From the NCBI GenBank assembly GCA_963575645.1, contig OY754465.1, positions 28,035,501 through 28,099,500 on the forward strand: DNA of 64,000 nt, read 5' to 3'. The translations under genes were made by a program, and so were the position numbers. This DNA is from Xanthostigma xanthostigma. Lineage: Eukaryota; Arthropoda; Insecta; Raphidioptera; Raphidiidae. The notes under the pieces are model-generated. The model was given only the letters and a program-made list of their open reading frames with translations. It was not told the origin of the DNA and did not search any database. Below are positions 11,479 through 22,164 of the stretch, in pieces (the first letter of the stretch is position 1; each line of letters starts with the position of its first letter).

Positions 11479-13099
11479 TGTAACGTTTTACAACCTTAAG
11501 CCCTTTTGTTATTGGTAATTTTGTATAGTAAATAATATTTGAATTTTATATCGTAATTTAAACTGTAAAGAAACGTTATAATGAGTGCGAGCGAGAAAGG
11601 CGGGCAGACCATAAGTTAATAAAGAACAACACTTTGTCTGTTTCGCAGAGAGATGTGTGTAGGTTTCGACGAGATCGGTTGGCGGGGTGCGAGAGAGTGA
11701 AATCATCGCGCAGAGCAGTGCGCTAGACGAGGAACGTCGTGTGCATATTCTCGTGTGTGTTTAAACTGGTCTTGGATTCTTTATTAGCTGAGGGATATTC
11801 AACGCGTAAACATCGGCCTTTTGTTGACAGATTTTGGTGTATTTAATATTGCATTTTGGATTACTTATTTTGTGGCGAATCTTCGTAGACGTTCTGTGGC
11901 TAGGTTTTAGTGGTTGTAAATTTCTAGTTTCGTTGGCGAGTTAGGGCATTCCTCCGTGAACCCTTTTTTAACACAGAAAATTTGGTTCCGCGCAGTGCGG
12001 TCCCAAATTTTAGGTTCTTTTCCATCTTTGATTGTTGTCACCATTATTGCAAATAGAATCAACCGTGAACTAACAGGCCTGTTGGCACTCTGGATAGTAG
12101 TTTTGATTTTTCTGTTGTTTAGGATCAGAGTTGGTGTAGTTGTTGCGGATCAGGATTCATTCCTGGAATTTCTGGAACTTATCTTTGTTCAGAAATTGTG
12201 AGTTGTCGTTAATTACGTCGCCACGTATCTGTACGCCATATTATTTACTGCGATCATTACATGCCGAATGCAATTATTATATGTCGATGCCAGCTAATCA
12301 ATTAAATGTTATTGATGTTTTATGATTGATGCGAGCCCTAATTTGTGTTAGAATTTGGGGGCCTAAGGTTGGTGCGACACTCCGTCTCACCGTGTTGATA
12401 GTTGAAGTTCAACTGATAATTAATTTGAGTTCGACCCTGTAGGTTATCTACGAGGACGATAATTGTAAATAAAAGTTTGTACGGGATTGGCTCAGGCTGT
12501 TGCGTCGTATTAATTAACCGTTATTTGTGGCTGTTAAGTCGCAATTAAATTACATTTAGTTGTTAATTTAGTTATTTGTTTAATTGTTTTGGGTTCGCTA
12601 ATAATGCTGATTTGTTGGCGTTTGTTGTTATTGTTTTTTATTTTAGTGCGATCCATTCTCCAGTGAGTGGATCGTTGGGCGTGTTTTTTTTCTTTTGTAT
12701 TTTACGGGTTTTGGAACTGTTTGGGGCTTAGTTTTAGTTCCGTGTTGTCCGCGTGGTACGACGGTCTAGAAGTGGACTCCCTAGATAATTCTTTAGTGTG
12801 GCCCTTGTGTCCTGGCGCCCTTTTCACCTCGGTCGGTGGGGCCCACACTACTTTACTTTATCATCGTCACGTGACAACACTGTGTTAAATTGTTATTTGT
12901 GTCGTCGCATACTACGTGTTAATTTTAAGTTTAAACATTCGCTATTTTAATTTGTGTAAGTGGCCGGTGGTTGGATTTTTACAGCCCCTTCTGGGCTTTT
13001 TCCCATCAAGGGTTATTCTCTTCTCTTACTTGGCTTCGCCCATGCCCCTCGCGCCGCCTGAACTAAGCTAGCCGCGGCTCCCCTCAAGTTGAGGTTACA
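11479..13099 (+). repeat. 3' LTR of Gypsy-1
   Basis: 1621 bp, same ends as the 5' LTR, roughly 10% different by eye with several small length differences. TA repeats follow directly. Confidence 0.9.
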
Positions 13100-13180
13100 A
13101 TATATATATATATATAATTTTTTTTTTTTTTTTATTGTACATAAAAACAATCGTTTGTACATGGTCAGGGTAGTTACTAG

Positions 13181-13650
13181 TTAAGACATAGCATAATAAT
13201 CATTTAAAGTGTACAGTAGTTTTTCGCACAAATATTCTTTTAATTTATTTTTAAACTTATTGAAAGGTGTTATATTTTTAATGGACTCAGGGAGCGCATT
13301 ATACATATGAGCAGAAGTATAATAGGGACTTTTTTCGAACCTCACGTAATTGTGACGAGTCAAGTAAATATTGTCTCTATTTCGTGTGTAACGGTCGTGT
13401 ATATTATGCGTAAATTCGTATTTATTCAAATTTTTCTTAAGAAAAATAATGTTACTGTACACGAAAATTGCGTGGACAGTAAGAATTTTGTAATTAAGAA
13501 AGTACGATCTGACTGATTCGCGGTAAGATAAGTTAAATATTATTCGTAGAATGCGTTTTTGTAAGATAAATATTCTAGAGATTTCCGTAGATTAACCCCA
13601 AATAATGATGTTATAATTTAATATAGAATATACATACGCGTAATATACAT
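13181..13650 (-). pseudogene. C-terminal end of LINE ORF2, out of frame
   Basis: Minus-strand translation continues the CR1-type ORF2 tail: RESVRSYFLNYKILTV and the 93-residue open piece with NALPESIKNI ending at 13181. It is separated from the main ORF2 by at least one frame break near 13600-13650. This domain typically follows the RT in CR1-group elements, and comparable tails occur at 38212-38520, 47600-48008 and 58550-58945. Confidence 0.75.
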
Positions 13651-16026
13651 TCAGAAGTACGTCAATACTACAGCATGTTTTAGACGTTTAATAATATAGA
13701 AAACTTTATTTAACCGAGTTATTACGGAATTTACTTGACTTGCCCAATTCAACTGAGAGTCCAATATGGTTCCGAGAAACCTACATTCATCAGAAGTACG
13801 GATGTTTTTGGAATTTATATTTATATCAAATGCGGTCTTTGGCACTGATTTAGTTCTGAAGATTATTATCTTAGTTTTTTCGGCATTTAACATAAGCTTA
13901 TTTCTGTAGCACCAGTCATAAACCAAATTACAGAGTGAGCTGACTTCGATTTTCAGTTCTTCTAAGGACTTAGATGAAACTCCCAGGGTTACATCATCAG
14001 CATAAAGTATTATGCAGTCGTTATTGACGAAACTACATAGATCATTCACAAACAGTGAAAAGAGCAACGGACCCAAAATGGACCCTTGTTGTACCCCCTC
14101 CTCGTATATTTCAGGTGTGGATTTGACTCCGCTTATACTAACTATTGCTCTCCTCTTAGATAAATAGGAATTAATCCAACTAGCACAATTACCTCGTAGT
14201 CCCATCTTTTCAATTTTATTCAAAAGAAATTTAATATCTAGGCTATCAAACGCTCTTGATAAATCAAAAAAAATTGCAGCCGTAAATCTGTCTTTGTCAA
14301 GAGATTTATGAATAAAATTTAGAAGCTCAACCGCGGCAGTAGTAGTGGACATGTTTTCTCTGAAACCATGCTGATTGTTACTGAGAATATTATTTTTATT
14401 AAGATGACTAGCAATTCTATTGCGCATGGCATACTCAAATAATTTAGATATAACTGTTAGAAGGCTTATTGGTCTGTAGTTATCAATATTTATCTTTGCA
14501 CCATTCTTAAACACAGGAACAATAACTGCTGTCTTGAGTAATTTTGGGAAAATACCCGTTTCAAATGATTTGTTGATCATGTATATAAGTTGATTTTTAA
14601 TTTGATTATAACAGTGTTTAATAACTTTTACAGGAATCTCATCTATTCCACAACTTTTTTTATAGCTAAGATTCATGATAATCAAATCCAGCTCATCATC
14701 AGAAATTGGATATAGAAATATGGTAGGATATGTTGCATTAGCAGTGGTGCATTTATGGCTTATGTTAATGCCAAAGTGATCAAGTATTTTTCTGGGTACA
14801 ATATTTACGAAATGATTACTGAATATTTGTGCAATTTCTATTGGATTTCTTATTACTACACCGTTTGATTCAATCTCTTGTATCTTGGAATTTTTCCTTG
14901 GTTTGCCAGAGATTATGTTAACGGCATTCCAAACACCATAACTTTTATTTGTTGAAGTCATAATTGAGTCCCTAATATAATCAGATTTTACCGATTGTAC
15001 CAACATTTTAAAATCATTTTTTTTATCAACATATAGTTTATTGAGAACGTCACAATTGTAGTGTAATTTCATCTTGTATAGGTCATATAGATCATTTTGA
15101 GCAGAATTTATTCTTTCGTTAGTCCAATTTTTCTTCTTCTTCTTCTTCCATTTTTTCATAATTCTGGGGCATGCTACATCAAAACACCAGGTAAGTGTTT
15201 CTATAAAATTCCCAAAGATTTTATCAATATCTTCTGTGTTAAACATATTGCTCCAATCCGCGGTTATAAGCAGGTATGAGAGATAAAACAGATTATAATC
15301 ATCCAAGGGGCGTGATATGATTTCATAATTTTCGGGTTCACGATCATTTGTTATGATACCATTGAAGAAAGACTGTTTAAAATATACACCAATAGCTAAA
15401 TGATCCGAAAAATGCGATGGAATTGTTTTCGATTTTATAATCGATTCAGCTGAAATATTAGTTATTATGTAATCAAGTCCTGCTTTTTCTCTTGTAGGTG
15501 TATCATTCAGAGTCATGTATAATTCATAAGAATCAAACACGTCTTTTAGTATTCTAAATTCAGCTGTGTTACGTAGGAAATTCACATTAAAATCACCAGT
15601 CAAGATTATGTTTGAGTTTTTAACTGCAGATATCTTGTTTAATACAGCATCCAAACATTGAATAAACTGTTTAAAATCACTATCTGGTGTTCTATATATG
15701 ACAATAATGAAACAAAAAGAGTTGCTATTAAGTTTAATTTTGGTGCCTACACATTCAAAAGTTTTCTCGATATTGTAATCATTCAGATGATTATCACACA
15801 TAAATTTAAAATTTAGGTCATCTCTGATATAAATTGCCACACCCCCACGCTTGTAGTTTTTTCTGCAAAAGTGTGCTATATTAGTATAGTTGTTGATATT
15901 TTTCACCATGGAGTCACTAGTCATCCAGTGTTCGGCAATGCAGAAAATTTCAGGATTATTTTGAAATAAAAAATTTTCGATTGGCACTAAATTATTTAAA
16001 ACACCTTGGCAGTTTAAGAAAAGCAC
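13651..16026 (-). CDS. LINE ORF2: APE endonuclease and reverse transcriptase
   Basis: A 791-residue frame. The N-terminal third is an APE-like endonuclease with NCQGVLNN at the start, RGGVAIYIRDD, a TGDFNVNF metal/catalytic segment and SHFSDHLAIGV near its end. The RT follows: NYRPISLLTVISKLFE, QHGFRENMSTTTAAVELL, FFDLSRAFDS, QQGSILGPLLFSLFVNDL and the catalytic YADDVTLG. ORF2 proteins nick target DNA and copy the element RNA onto the nicked end. The frame stops early, right after the RT thumb region, so the protein is C-terminally incomplete. The first methionine is the first in the frame; the true start could lie slightly upstream, as it follows ORF1 closely. Confidence 0.88.
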   Translation of the reverse strand: MLFLNCQGVLNNLVPIENFLFQNNPEIFCIAEHWMTSDSMVKNINNYTNIAHFCRKNYKRGGVAIYIRDDLNFKFMCDNHLNDYNIEKTFECVGTKIKLNSNSFCFIIVIYRTPDSDFKQFIQCLDAVLNKISAVKNSNIILTGDFNVNFLRNTAEFRILKDVFDSYELYMTLNDTPTREKAGLDYIITNISAESIIKSKTIPSHFSDHLAIGVYFKQSFFNGIITNDREPENYEIISRPLDDYNLFYLSYLLITADWSNMFNTEDIDKIFGNFIETLTWCFDVACPRIMKKWKKKKKKNWTNERINSAQNDLYDLYKMKLHYNCDVLNKLYVDKKNDFKMLVQSVKSDYIRDSIMTSTNKSYGVWNAVNIISGKPRKNSKIQEIESNGVVIRNPIEIAQIFSNHFVNIVPRKILDHFGINISHKCTTANATYPTIFLYPISDDELDLIIMNLSYKKSCGIDEIPVKVIKHCYNQIKNQLIYMINKSFETGIFPKLLKTAVIVPVFKNGAKINIDNYRPISLLTVISKLFEYAMRNRIASHLNKNNILSNNQHGFRENMSTTTAAVELLNFIHKSLDKDRFTAAIFFDLSRAFDSLDIKFLLNKIEKMGLRGNCASWINSYLSKRRAIVSISGVKSTPEIYEEGVQQGSILGPLLFSLFVNDLCSFVNNDCIILYADDVTLGVSSKSLEELKIEVSSLCNLVYDWCYRNKLMLNAEKTKIIIFRTKSVPKTAFDININSKNIRTSDECRFLGTILDSQLNWASQVNSVITRLNKVFYIIKRLKHAVVLTYF

Positions 16027-16084
16027 TAGAAAGTTTGTGAAGTTTTCTTCAGACGCGTTAAACGCAGTAGTTGCAGTCCTTATT

Positions 16085-16810
16085 TTATTTGTTACGAAAG
16101 GAACCAGGTTTATTATCTCTAAAATTGTACCTTTTTACCAGCACACCACTAGGCCAAAAATTTTCAGAATAAACTTCCTCCAACAAAGAAAAATCTACTC
16201 CCACTTTAAAACCAGCATTTAGTCCTTTTGATTGTAGTTTATCGCAACTGACTTCCAGTTCGGGGTTTTTAGACTTTAAAAATTCAATTACGTCATCTGA
16301 GCTTGTGCTATGATGGACTTTTCCTACATAAAGCCACAGTTTTTTATTGGCACCACGTAGACTTACACTAGGTTCCGCATTTCCTATAATTTCTTTCCTT
16401 TTTTTACGCCGTACCACTTGAAATTCTTCATTGTCCGAATTTTCTTCAGTGTAATTTTGATTATTAATATTCACATCACTGTTAAGTACTGGGTCTTCAT
16501 TTGAGTCGTTGTCTTTCTTCTGATATTTGGGTTCATCTTTATATGCAGCATTATCACTCATAGAAACTATTTTATTTCCACTATAATTATTATTTGTTGT
16601 TTTTTGTAGAGTAACTTTACTTTTATTGCCAGTATTAGCTTTCTTGTTAATGACATTGGCAAGGTCATTTATCTCAATTTTTAATTTTGAATTAACCTCA
16701 TTTAAGGTTTTAATTTCTAAAACTAGAGGCTGAATAGCTTCACTTACTATTGATTTAATTAGCTCACCAAGTGTCTTGACTTGATCTTCATCCATTTTCA
16801 AGGTTTTCAA
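16085..16810 (-). CDS. LINE ORF1 protein
   Basis: A 241-residue frame 58 bp upstream of ORF2 in the same orientation. The N terminus (about 5-55) has heptad-like leucine and isoleucine spacing, suggesting a coiled coil. The middle is polar and Asn/Ser/Asp-rich. The C terminus has LWLYVGKVHHSTS and ends with WPSGVLVKRYNF, the look of the RNA-binding ORF1 domain in insect CR1-group elements. It should bind the element RNA and multimerise. Start chosen as the upstream methionine MKTLKMDEDQ; the second one (MDEDQ) is equally possible. Confidence 0.75.
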   Translation of the reverse strand: MKTLKMDEDQVKTLGELIKSIVSEAIQPLVLEIKTLNEVNSKLKIEINDLANVINKKANTGNKSKVTLQKTTNNNYSGNKIVSMSDNAAYKDEPKYQKKDNDSNEDPVLNSDVNINNQNYTEENSDNEEFQVVRRKKRKEIIGNAEPSVSLRGANKKLWLYVGKVHHSTSSDDVIEFLKSKNPELEVSCDKLQSKGLNAGFKVGVDFSLLEEVYSENFWPSGVLVKRYNFRDNKPGSFRNK

Positions 16811-16897
16811 TATTTTATCGTTAATTTTATTATCATTTAAAACATTTTTTTTTCACGAGTGCGGGTCGACACACCACCGTCAGACGCCATTTTAAAA

Positions 16898-17051
16898 TAT
16901 ATCGTCGGTCTAGTTTTAAAACCCCGTAAGTCAATTTTGGTTATTTTTTACGAGGTTTTACAGAAGTGTAGGTACTAAAATCCTAAAGCACTATAGCCTA
17001 AAATCATAATTTCATAAAAATTTGACTTACGAGGTTTTAAAATTAGACCGA

Positions 17052-17058
<7 letters not shown>
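16898..17058. mobile_element. Small palindromic MITE
   Basis: About 160 bp with terminal inverted repeats of roughly 38 bp. The left arm is TATATCGTCGGTCTAGTTTT and onward to GTAAGTCAA; the right arm (17021-17058) is its near-perfect reverse complement with two mismatches. TA repeats adjoin the right side, so a TA target duplication is likely but cannot be proven. No coding capacity; probably Tc1/mariner-type from the TA context. Confidence 0.7.

Positions 17059-17145
<87 letters not shown>
17054..17145. repeat. (TA)n microsatellite
   Basis: About 45 TA repeats. Any reading frame through it (alternating Tyr-Ile) is an artefact. Confidence 0.95.
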
Positions 17146-17149
<4 letters not shown>

Positions 17150-17154
17150 TATAA

Positions 17155-19290
17155 TGTTTGCCCTTAATGGGGGGCAAAATTATAGAGCCGGGCTAGCTAT
17201 AGTCAGCGGCGCTGGGGGTGAGTTCGCAAAGATGTGGGACCAGAAAAACAAAAATAAAAGGACACGAATTGCCGAGAAAAAAATACAAAATCAACATCCA
17301 CTAAGGATGCTAAAAAAAGAACCCAACCACCTACCACACGACACAAAGGACAAAGACAAAAAATAGATTTCGAAAAAATATCCAAAAAATGAATAGCCTC
17401 ACTAAAGGCTTAACAAACCCAACCACCTACCACTCGACACAAAAGACAACACAAAATTTCGACAACCAATAGTAAGTCAAGTTCAATCTTACTGTCAAAT
17501 AAATTCACGGATTCACCGACTAGTTTACCAGGCGCCAGGACACAAATCGTGAATAGCCACGCCTAGATAGTCCAGACTAGGAGGCTTAGAATGGTTCTTG
17601 ACTACTGGAAACCGAAATCTAACATCCGGTACTATTTCGGAATTCCTCCCAAAATAAAAACAATAGTAAGCTACCAAGAAAAATATTTGAAAGCTTCCAA
17701 AAAAAACACAAATATTTGACCTAAAATCAGACCCAAGATCCTAAAACCTAAACCTGAAAAACATGCGAAAATTAAACAAGATAAAAGTATTTTCGGGAGC
17801 GTAAACAATCACACTGAAACGTGACTAGCGAAAATATTCGACGATCACAAACACGAATAATCATTCGAAAACGAAAACAAATTAAAATTTTTTAGTCGTG
17901 CCAAAAACGCAAGAAATTGTGGTGCTATTATCCACTACTGCAATAGAACACCCGGTATAGGCGTTCTGTAACGTCACGGGACTCAACCTCGAGACAATAC
18001 AAATTCACAATCAAATCGATACGATAAAATAATTGTGGAGAAATAATCCACCTATTTAATCGAACACCTTGTATAAGTATCCACTGACGTCACGGGAATA
18101 TGTAGCCAAACAAAAATTCGAATAAGAAACTTAAATTTCCAGCGATACGGCAATACGATAAAGAATTCGAGACATAAGGTTCTATTTTTCCATTAAAATT
18201 TGATACGGGAAGCGAGAACAAACTAGGATGTTATGATAAAACTCCAAAATTCAGACAATAACTGTCATTCAGGAATTGAACTTCGCTTCGTTAAAAACAT
18301 TCCTTAGATAATGAACTTTAGCGGAAATTGTTACATTGTTCCAGCAATTAACTTCAATTTGTCCCACGGGAACATTTGAGAGTTAGCCAAAAAAACTTCA
18401 AGGAAATTCTGATATTAAAATCCGATACTAAAATATAAAACAAAAAAAAAATTCAGAAACTGGCGTAAAAATCCTTTACAATATGGTTAAGCACGAAACA
18501 AATAAATAAGTCGGAATAAATTGCTTCAATCCAGAAATTCCAGACTTTTCCAACCAAGACAAACAACAGAGAAAATCCTAACAAGGTGTATTGGACAATA
18601 AAGCACGGATATTAAATTCCTAAGCGTCAAATGTTCCTACTCCAGGTTAAATTTGGACTTCACGGAAAACTAAAGCCTAGCCAACAATGAGTAACAATCA
18701 AAAAAATACGAAAGCCGAAGATTCCAGGAAACAGGAGAGTTTCTAACTCAGGATGGGTTCAGAATTGAAGGAGAAAGGGTAAACAATCGAAAAACACCAA
18801 AAAGAACATTACAGCTCCTATCAATGCTCCAGAAATACAACGTTAAAGTCCCGAAAAATTGATAGTCTGTTCCGCAGTTCAAAAAAATCGTCTCTCAATT
18901 CATTGTTGTAAAAAGATATTTCTAGCCGATGTATCGTGAAACGCAGCTCTCGCACGACTGATTAAAACAGCTCTCGACCAGAATTATCTGTTTCCAAGCG
19001 GTATCTATCAACAGTGCGCCTTGTCTCACGTACGTAAAAAGTCATAAGTGTGTCCTTGTTCCACTCATTGATAATTTCTCTGTGATATCAAATCATATCA
19101 ATTGACAATTCATCAAGCAATTAATAATATCCGTTTTCATAGCGCAACTAATGGACGGGCTTCGCCACCTATTAACATTTTATCGGAATCTTATTAAAAT
19201 TAACACAACATACAGATCTCTGTAGATCATTCAACGCACTCGCGTGACAAAAACCCACAACTAAGCCAGGCTATCATGCTATGGCAAACA
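17155..19290 (-). repeat. Candidate solo LTR, minus orientation
   Basis: A 2.1-kb stretch bounded by TGTTTGCC and GGCAAACA, the TG...CA form with 8-bp inverted ends. Base composition is strongly asymmetric (A- and C-rich on the plus strand). Read on the minus strand it holds CTATCTAGGCGTGG followed by TTGTGTCCTGGCGCC, close to a block in the Gypsy-1 LTR (near 6310-6350). There is no gag or pol around it. I see no target duplication (flanks ATAA and AGGT differ), which weakens the call. Confidence 0.4.
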
Positions 19291-19548
19291 AGGTGTCCAA
19301 AAAGTTGAGGTGTATATTCAAAATGTGCAATTGTAAGGGAATGTTATGCCATGAAACCTAAATATAAAGAACGTCATGGGGGCTTGCTTTTACGACGAAT
19401 TTCAACATATTATAATATATAAACATACTTTTCCAAAAATGGTGCCAAACTTCTTAGGATGCTATGAAACGTCGAGAAATTTTGGTCCGACCCCTAGGTC
19501 CCGCTATCCGACCGACGCCAATAGTGTAAGTGCTGTGGCAAATACACT
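19291..19548. other. Unassigned spacer
   Basis: No gene or repeat that I can support. It lies between the candidate solo LTR and the foldback repeat. Confidence 0.4.
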
Positions 19549-19685
19549 AATAATTGCGTATTGAAATGTTTTGGAGTCGGTGTCACATCAGAATTCGAAA
19601 GTAGCGATTTAAATCTTACATAGTTCTCGGAATAGATTTCATTTTGGCTGACACCGACTCCAAAACATTTCAATACGCAATTATT
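19549..19685. repeat. Foldback repeat with 37-bp perfect arms
   Basis: The left arm 19549-19585 (AATAATTGCGTATTGAAATG through GGAGTCGGTGTCA) is the exact reverse complement of 19649-19685, with a 63-nt loop. Transcribed, it would form a long hairpin. It abuts the minus-strand copy of the array element. Confidence 0.85.
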
Positions 19686-19912
19686 TTTTACTTTTTGACG
19701 TGATAACGTCTTATAAATTGATGAAACACCAATCTTATAAATTGATGAAACACCGGCTGCATGTACGAAAAAGTGTCAAGTTCCGAAATCTGTCCCGTTC
19801 CAAAATCTGTCACGTTCCGAAATGTGTCACGTTCCGCCTGACTTAAATATGATATTCGAGCGGCAGATATCATCAACCGATTGAGATGAAAATTTGTATA
19901 CGCGTTTAGTTT
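19686..19912 (-). repeat. Array-element copy B, outer flank
   Basis: The reverse complement of 3908-4134: TTTTTGACGTGATAACG, GTGTCACGTTCCGCCTGAC and GATATCATCAACCGATTGAG. It contains a short local duplication of the ACGTTCC motif. The copy is interrupted at 19912 by the Harbinger transposon and resumes at 24737. Confidence 0.75.
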
Positions 19913-19948
19913 GGGTATGTTCCGATATACACTGGGAGCACTGCCCAG
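19913..19948 (+). repeat. Harbinger left terminal inverted repeat
   Basis: GGGTATGTTCCGATATACAC then TGGGAGCACTGCCCAGTG, matching the right end with about four mismatches. Confidence 0.88.
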
Positions 19949-20174
19949 TGCTCTTACTGTAGAAAAATTCGTTCCGTTATGAACGCCAGTATACTGCCGC
20001 AGTACCCTAGGGAAATATATGACGTCATAAATAACCATATATTTCTACTGCGAGCACTGGCGTTTTCGAGGTAAGGTACTCGCCAGTACTTTGATCACGT
20101 GATCAGTCAAAGCCGCTTGAGTGCTAAACAGTTGACATTAAAAATTCTGAAATTATTTTGGACTTCTGAAAATA

Positions 20175-21574
20175 ATGGAAAATTTGCAAAAATTGAGCTT
20201 ATTAGATGGTGAGGAAAATGTTCTATATGAGACGAAAGCGACACAGGAAATTATTAATCGCGCTAATAAAGGTAATTTCAACTTTTTATCATTGTTTTAA
20301 AATTAAATACATAACCTAAATTTGATTCTATAATAATTACATTAATTTTTTGTAAATATTTTCAGTATTTGACCAACCTATTGCTACATATTATTCAGAT
20401 GTGAGAGACAAAGAAAATCTGTTTACGTCAAATGCCAGTACGTCAAGTTCAACTTCTACATCTTATAATACTTTTGATTCGAGTTCAATGGCAGATAATA
20501 TTTTTGAGAAACCAGGGAAATCTAAAAAATCAGCTGGGAAAACAAAAAATAACAATGATGCTAGTAAAAAAAATACTGGTAAGTTCTGGCGAACAATTAC
20601 ATTTCCACTTAATTCCTCAACAGAATTTGAAAGATTTTATTAGTAAATTTTTAGAACCGCGATCACTCGAGTTTATTCAATTTTTTAATAGTATTAATTT
20701 ACTTTTTAAAATAAATTTCAGTCAACTTTTGTATCTTCACATTATGTTAATATTAACTATAATACTATTCACTGTCGTATCTATTAAATTTTTTTTATGT
20801 GAATTTGAAGATGTAAAGAACTGGAGCAATAAGGAGGTTTTACTTCTCATTGCCGCTTACAAAGAGTACCAGCTTGAATTCTCAGACATAAATATCACGA
20901 ATGGTGAAGTTTGGACCAAAATTACGGATAATGTAAACAGCACCCTGGCTGAGAAAAACCTTCCGCCTATTGGTAAGGAGAAATGCATAACAAAATGGGA
21001 CATGCTGAAAAGACAATATAAACGTTTGAAAGATAACAGCAAACAATCTGGTAGTGCACCGATAACATGGATTTTCTATGACGTAATAATCCAAATTGCT
21101 TATTATTTTTTATTTTTAAAATTTTTCATCAATAATTAAAAACGACTAATCTTTAGGAAATGGAAGATGTATTTGGGGAGCAGCCATGGGTAAAACCTCT
21201 TTCTACTGCCGGTTCGAATACTACTAACAAAATGGGTACATTTATTATTTAATTTCGTTAAATAGTTACTGTTACATAATAGTCAAAAAAATTAGATCAA
21301 ATTAACTATTTTTATATTTCATAAGCTTTCGCAACTGAATCAGTTTTAATAAAATTTTTGGTATTTTTTAGATCCTGAAATTATCAGCCCACCACAAAAA
21401 CGGCAAAAAACGTTGACAAATTTCTGTGAGGAATTACTTGCGACTAAAAAAGAAAACAGTGAAATTCGCAAACAACATCATCGCGAGAAAATTGCTTCCA
21501 TAGGTCAATTATCTGATGCTGTTAACAAGCTTGTGGATTGTATAACAAAAGGACATGGAGCTTCAAAATTTTAA
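20175..21574 (+). CDS. Harbinger Myb/SANT-like DNA-binding protein, five exons
   Basis: Exons 20175-20271, 20366-20578, 20811-21082, 21157-21235 and 21372-21574 all have GT/AG borders. They join in phase into a 287-residue protein. Exon 2 is Ser/Thr- then Lys-rich. Exon 3 (about residues 104-194) is a trihelix or Myb/SANT-like domain: NWSNKEVLLLIAAYKEYQ, KCITKWDMLKRQYKRLKD and TWIFYD, continuing across the splice as EMEDVFG. The C terminus (NFCEELLATKKENSEIRKQH) looks like a coiled coil. In Harbinger elements this partner binds the transposon ends and helps bring the nuclease into the nucleus. No break seen. The start is the first ATG upstream with a good donor after 32 codons. Confidence 0.85.
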
Positions 21575-22164
21575 GAAACACGACGTTCATTTTTTTATAC
21601 TCATATTTAAATTTGGTTTAGATAACGTCTAACTTACTTATTTCACGTAGAGAACGTACAAACTATTATATTTTTGTTTAGAAAAAAAGAGTTTAGTATC
21701 TTTAAGAAAGTTTTGCTGTACAAGTTTTAAGTTTTTATATTTTAAAGTTAGTTAAAAGTCCTCTATTGTTTTTTATAAAGATATGTTAATATCGAGTTTA
21801 ACCAAAAAAAAGTGCAAACTTAGTTAAGAGGTATATATTTTTTTTATTCTCAAAGATTTATTTTAAGAATTACAGTAGATATTTATAGAAGATTTATCAA
21901 AATTAATTCTAAGTAAAAATAAAAGTATATAAACATGATAAATAAAAATTTACAATTATTTCATTACTTCTCATTGTTTTTTTTCCAAAAATTAGCTTCA
22001 TACGCTTCAATATAGAGTTATTTTACATGAAGACAGATCTACAATAAAATTTAAAATTTTTTTGTACATTTTAATATTCCATTTAGAAATCTACCTTCTT
22101 AAATTGATGTTCGCCTTTTAATCATTGTCTGATTAGTATGCATAGAGAACTTATGCTCTAAAAC
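21575..22164. other. Spacer between the convergent Harbinger genes
   Basis: AT-rich sequence between the two stop codons with AATAAA-like signals in both directions. It is expected to hold both polyadenylation sites. Confidence 0.5.

Larger units (their letters stand above)
5032..13099 (+). mobile_element. Ty3/Gypsy LTR retrotransposon (Gypsy-1), near full length
   Basis: The element has two direct LTRs of about 1.6 kb that begin TGTAAC and end GTTACA. A primer-binding-like site follows the first LTR and a purine tract precedes the second. Between them are gag and pol (protease, reverse transcriptase, RNase H, integrase in Gypsy order). No envelope-like frame is seen. It lies within a TA microsatellite, so the short TA-rich target duplication cannot be measured. 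The LTRs differ at about one base in ten over their first 165 bases by eye, which suggests an old insertion. The coding part is nonetheless almost open, with about one break. Confidence 0.93.
13117..16895 (-). mobile_element. CR1-group LINE, nearly full length
   Basis: A non-LTR retrotransposon on the minus strand. Its poly(A) tail shows as a T run at about 13119-13135. ORF1 (16085-16810) lies upstream of ORF2 (13651-16026), which has an APE-type endonuclease and a reverse transcriptase. A 5' leader reaches about 16895, next to a small MITE. The RT style (HGFRENMSTTTA, FFDLSRAFD, YADDV) fits the CR1/Daphne/Crack group; the exact clade is an inference. The C-terminal part of ORF2 is in another frame, so this copy is probably inactive. 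Confidence 0.87.
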
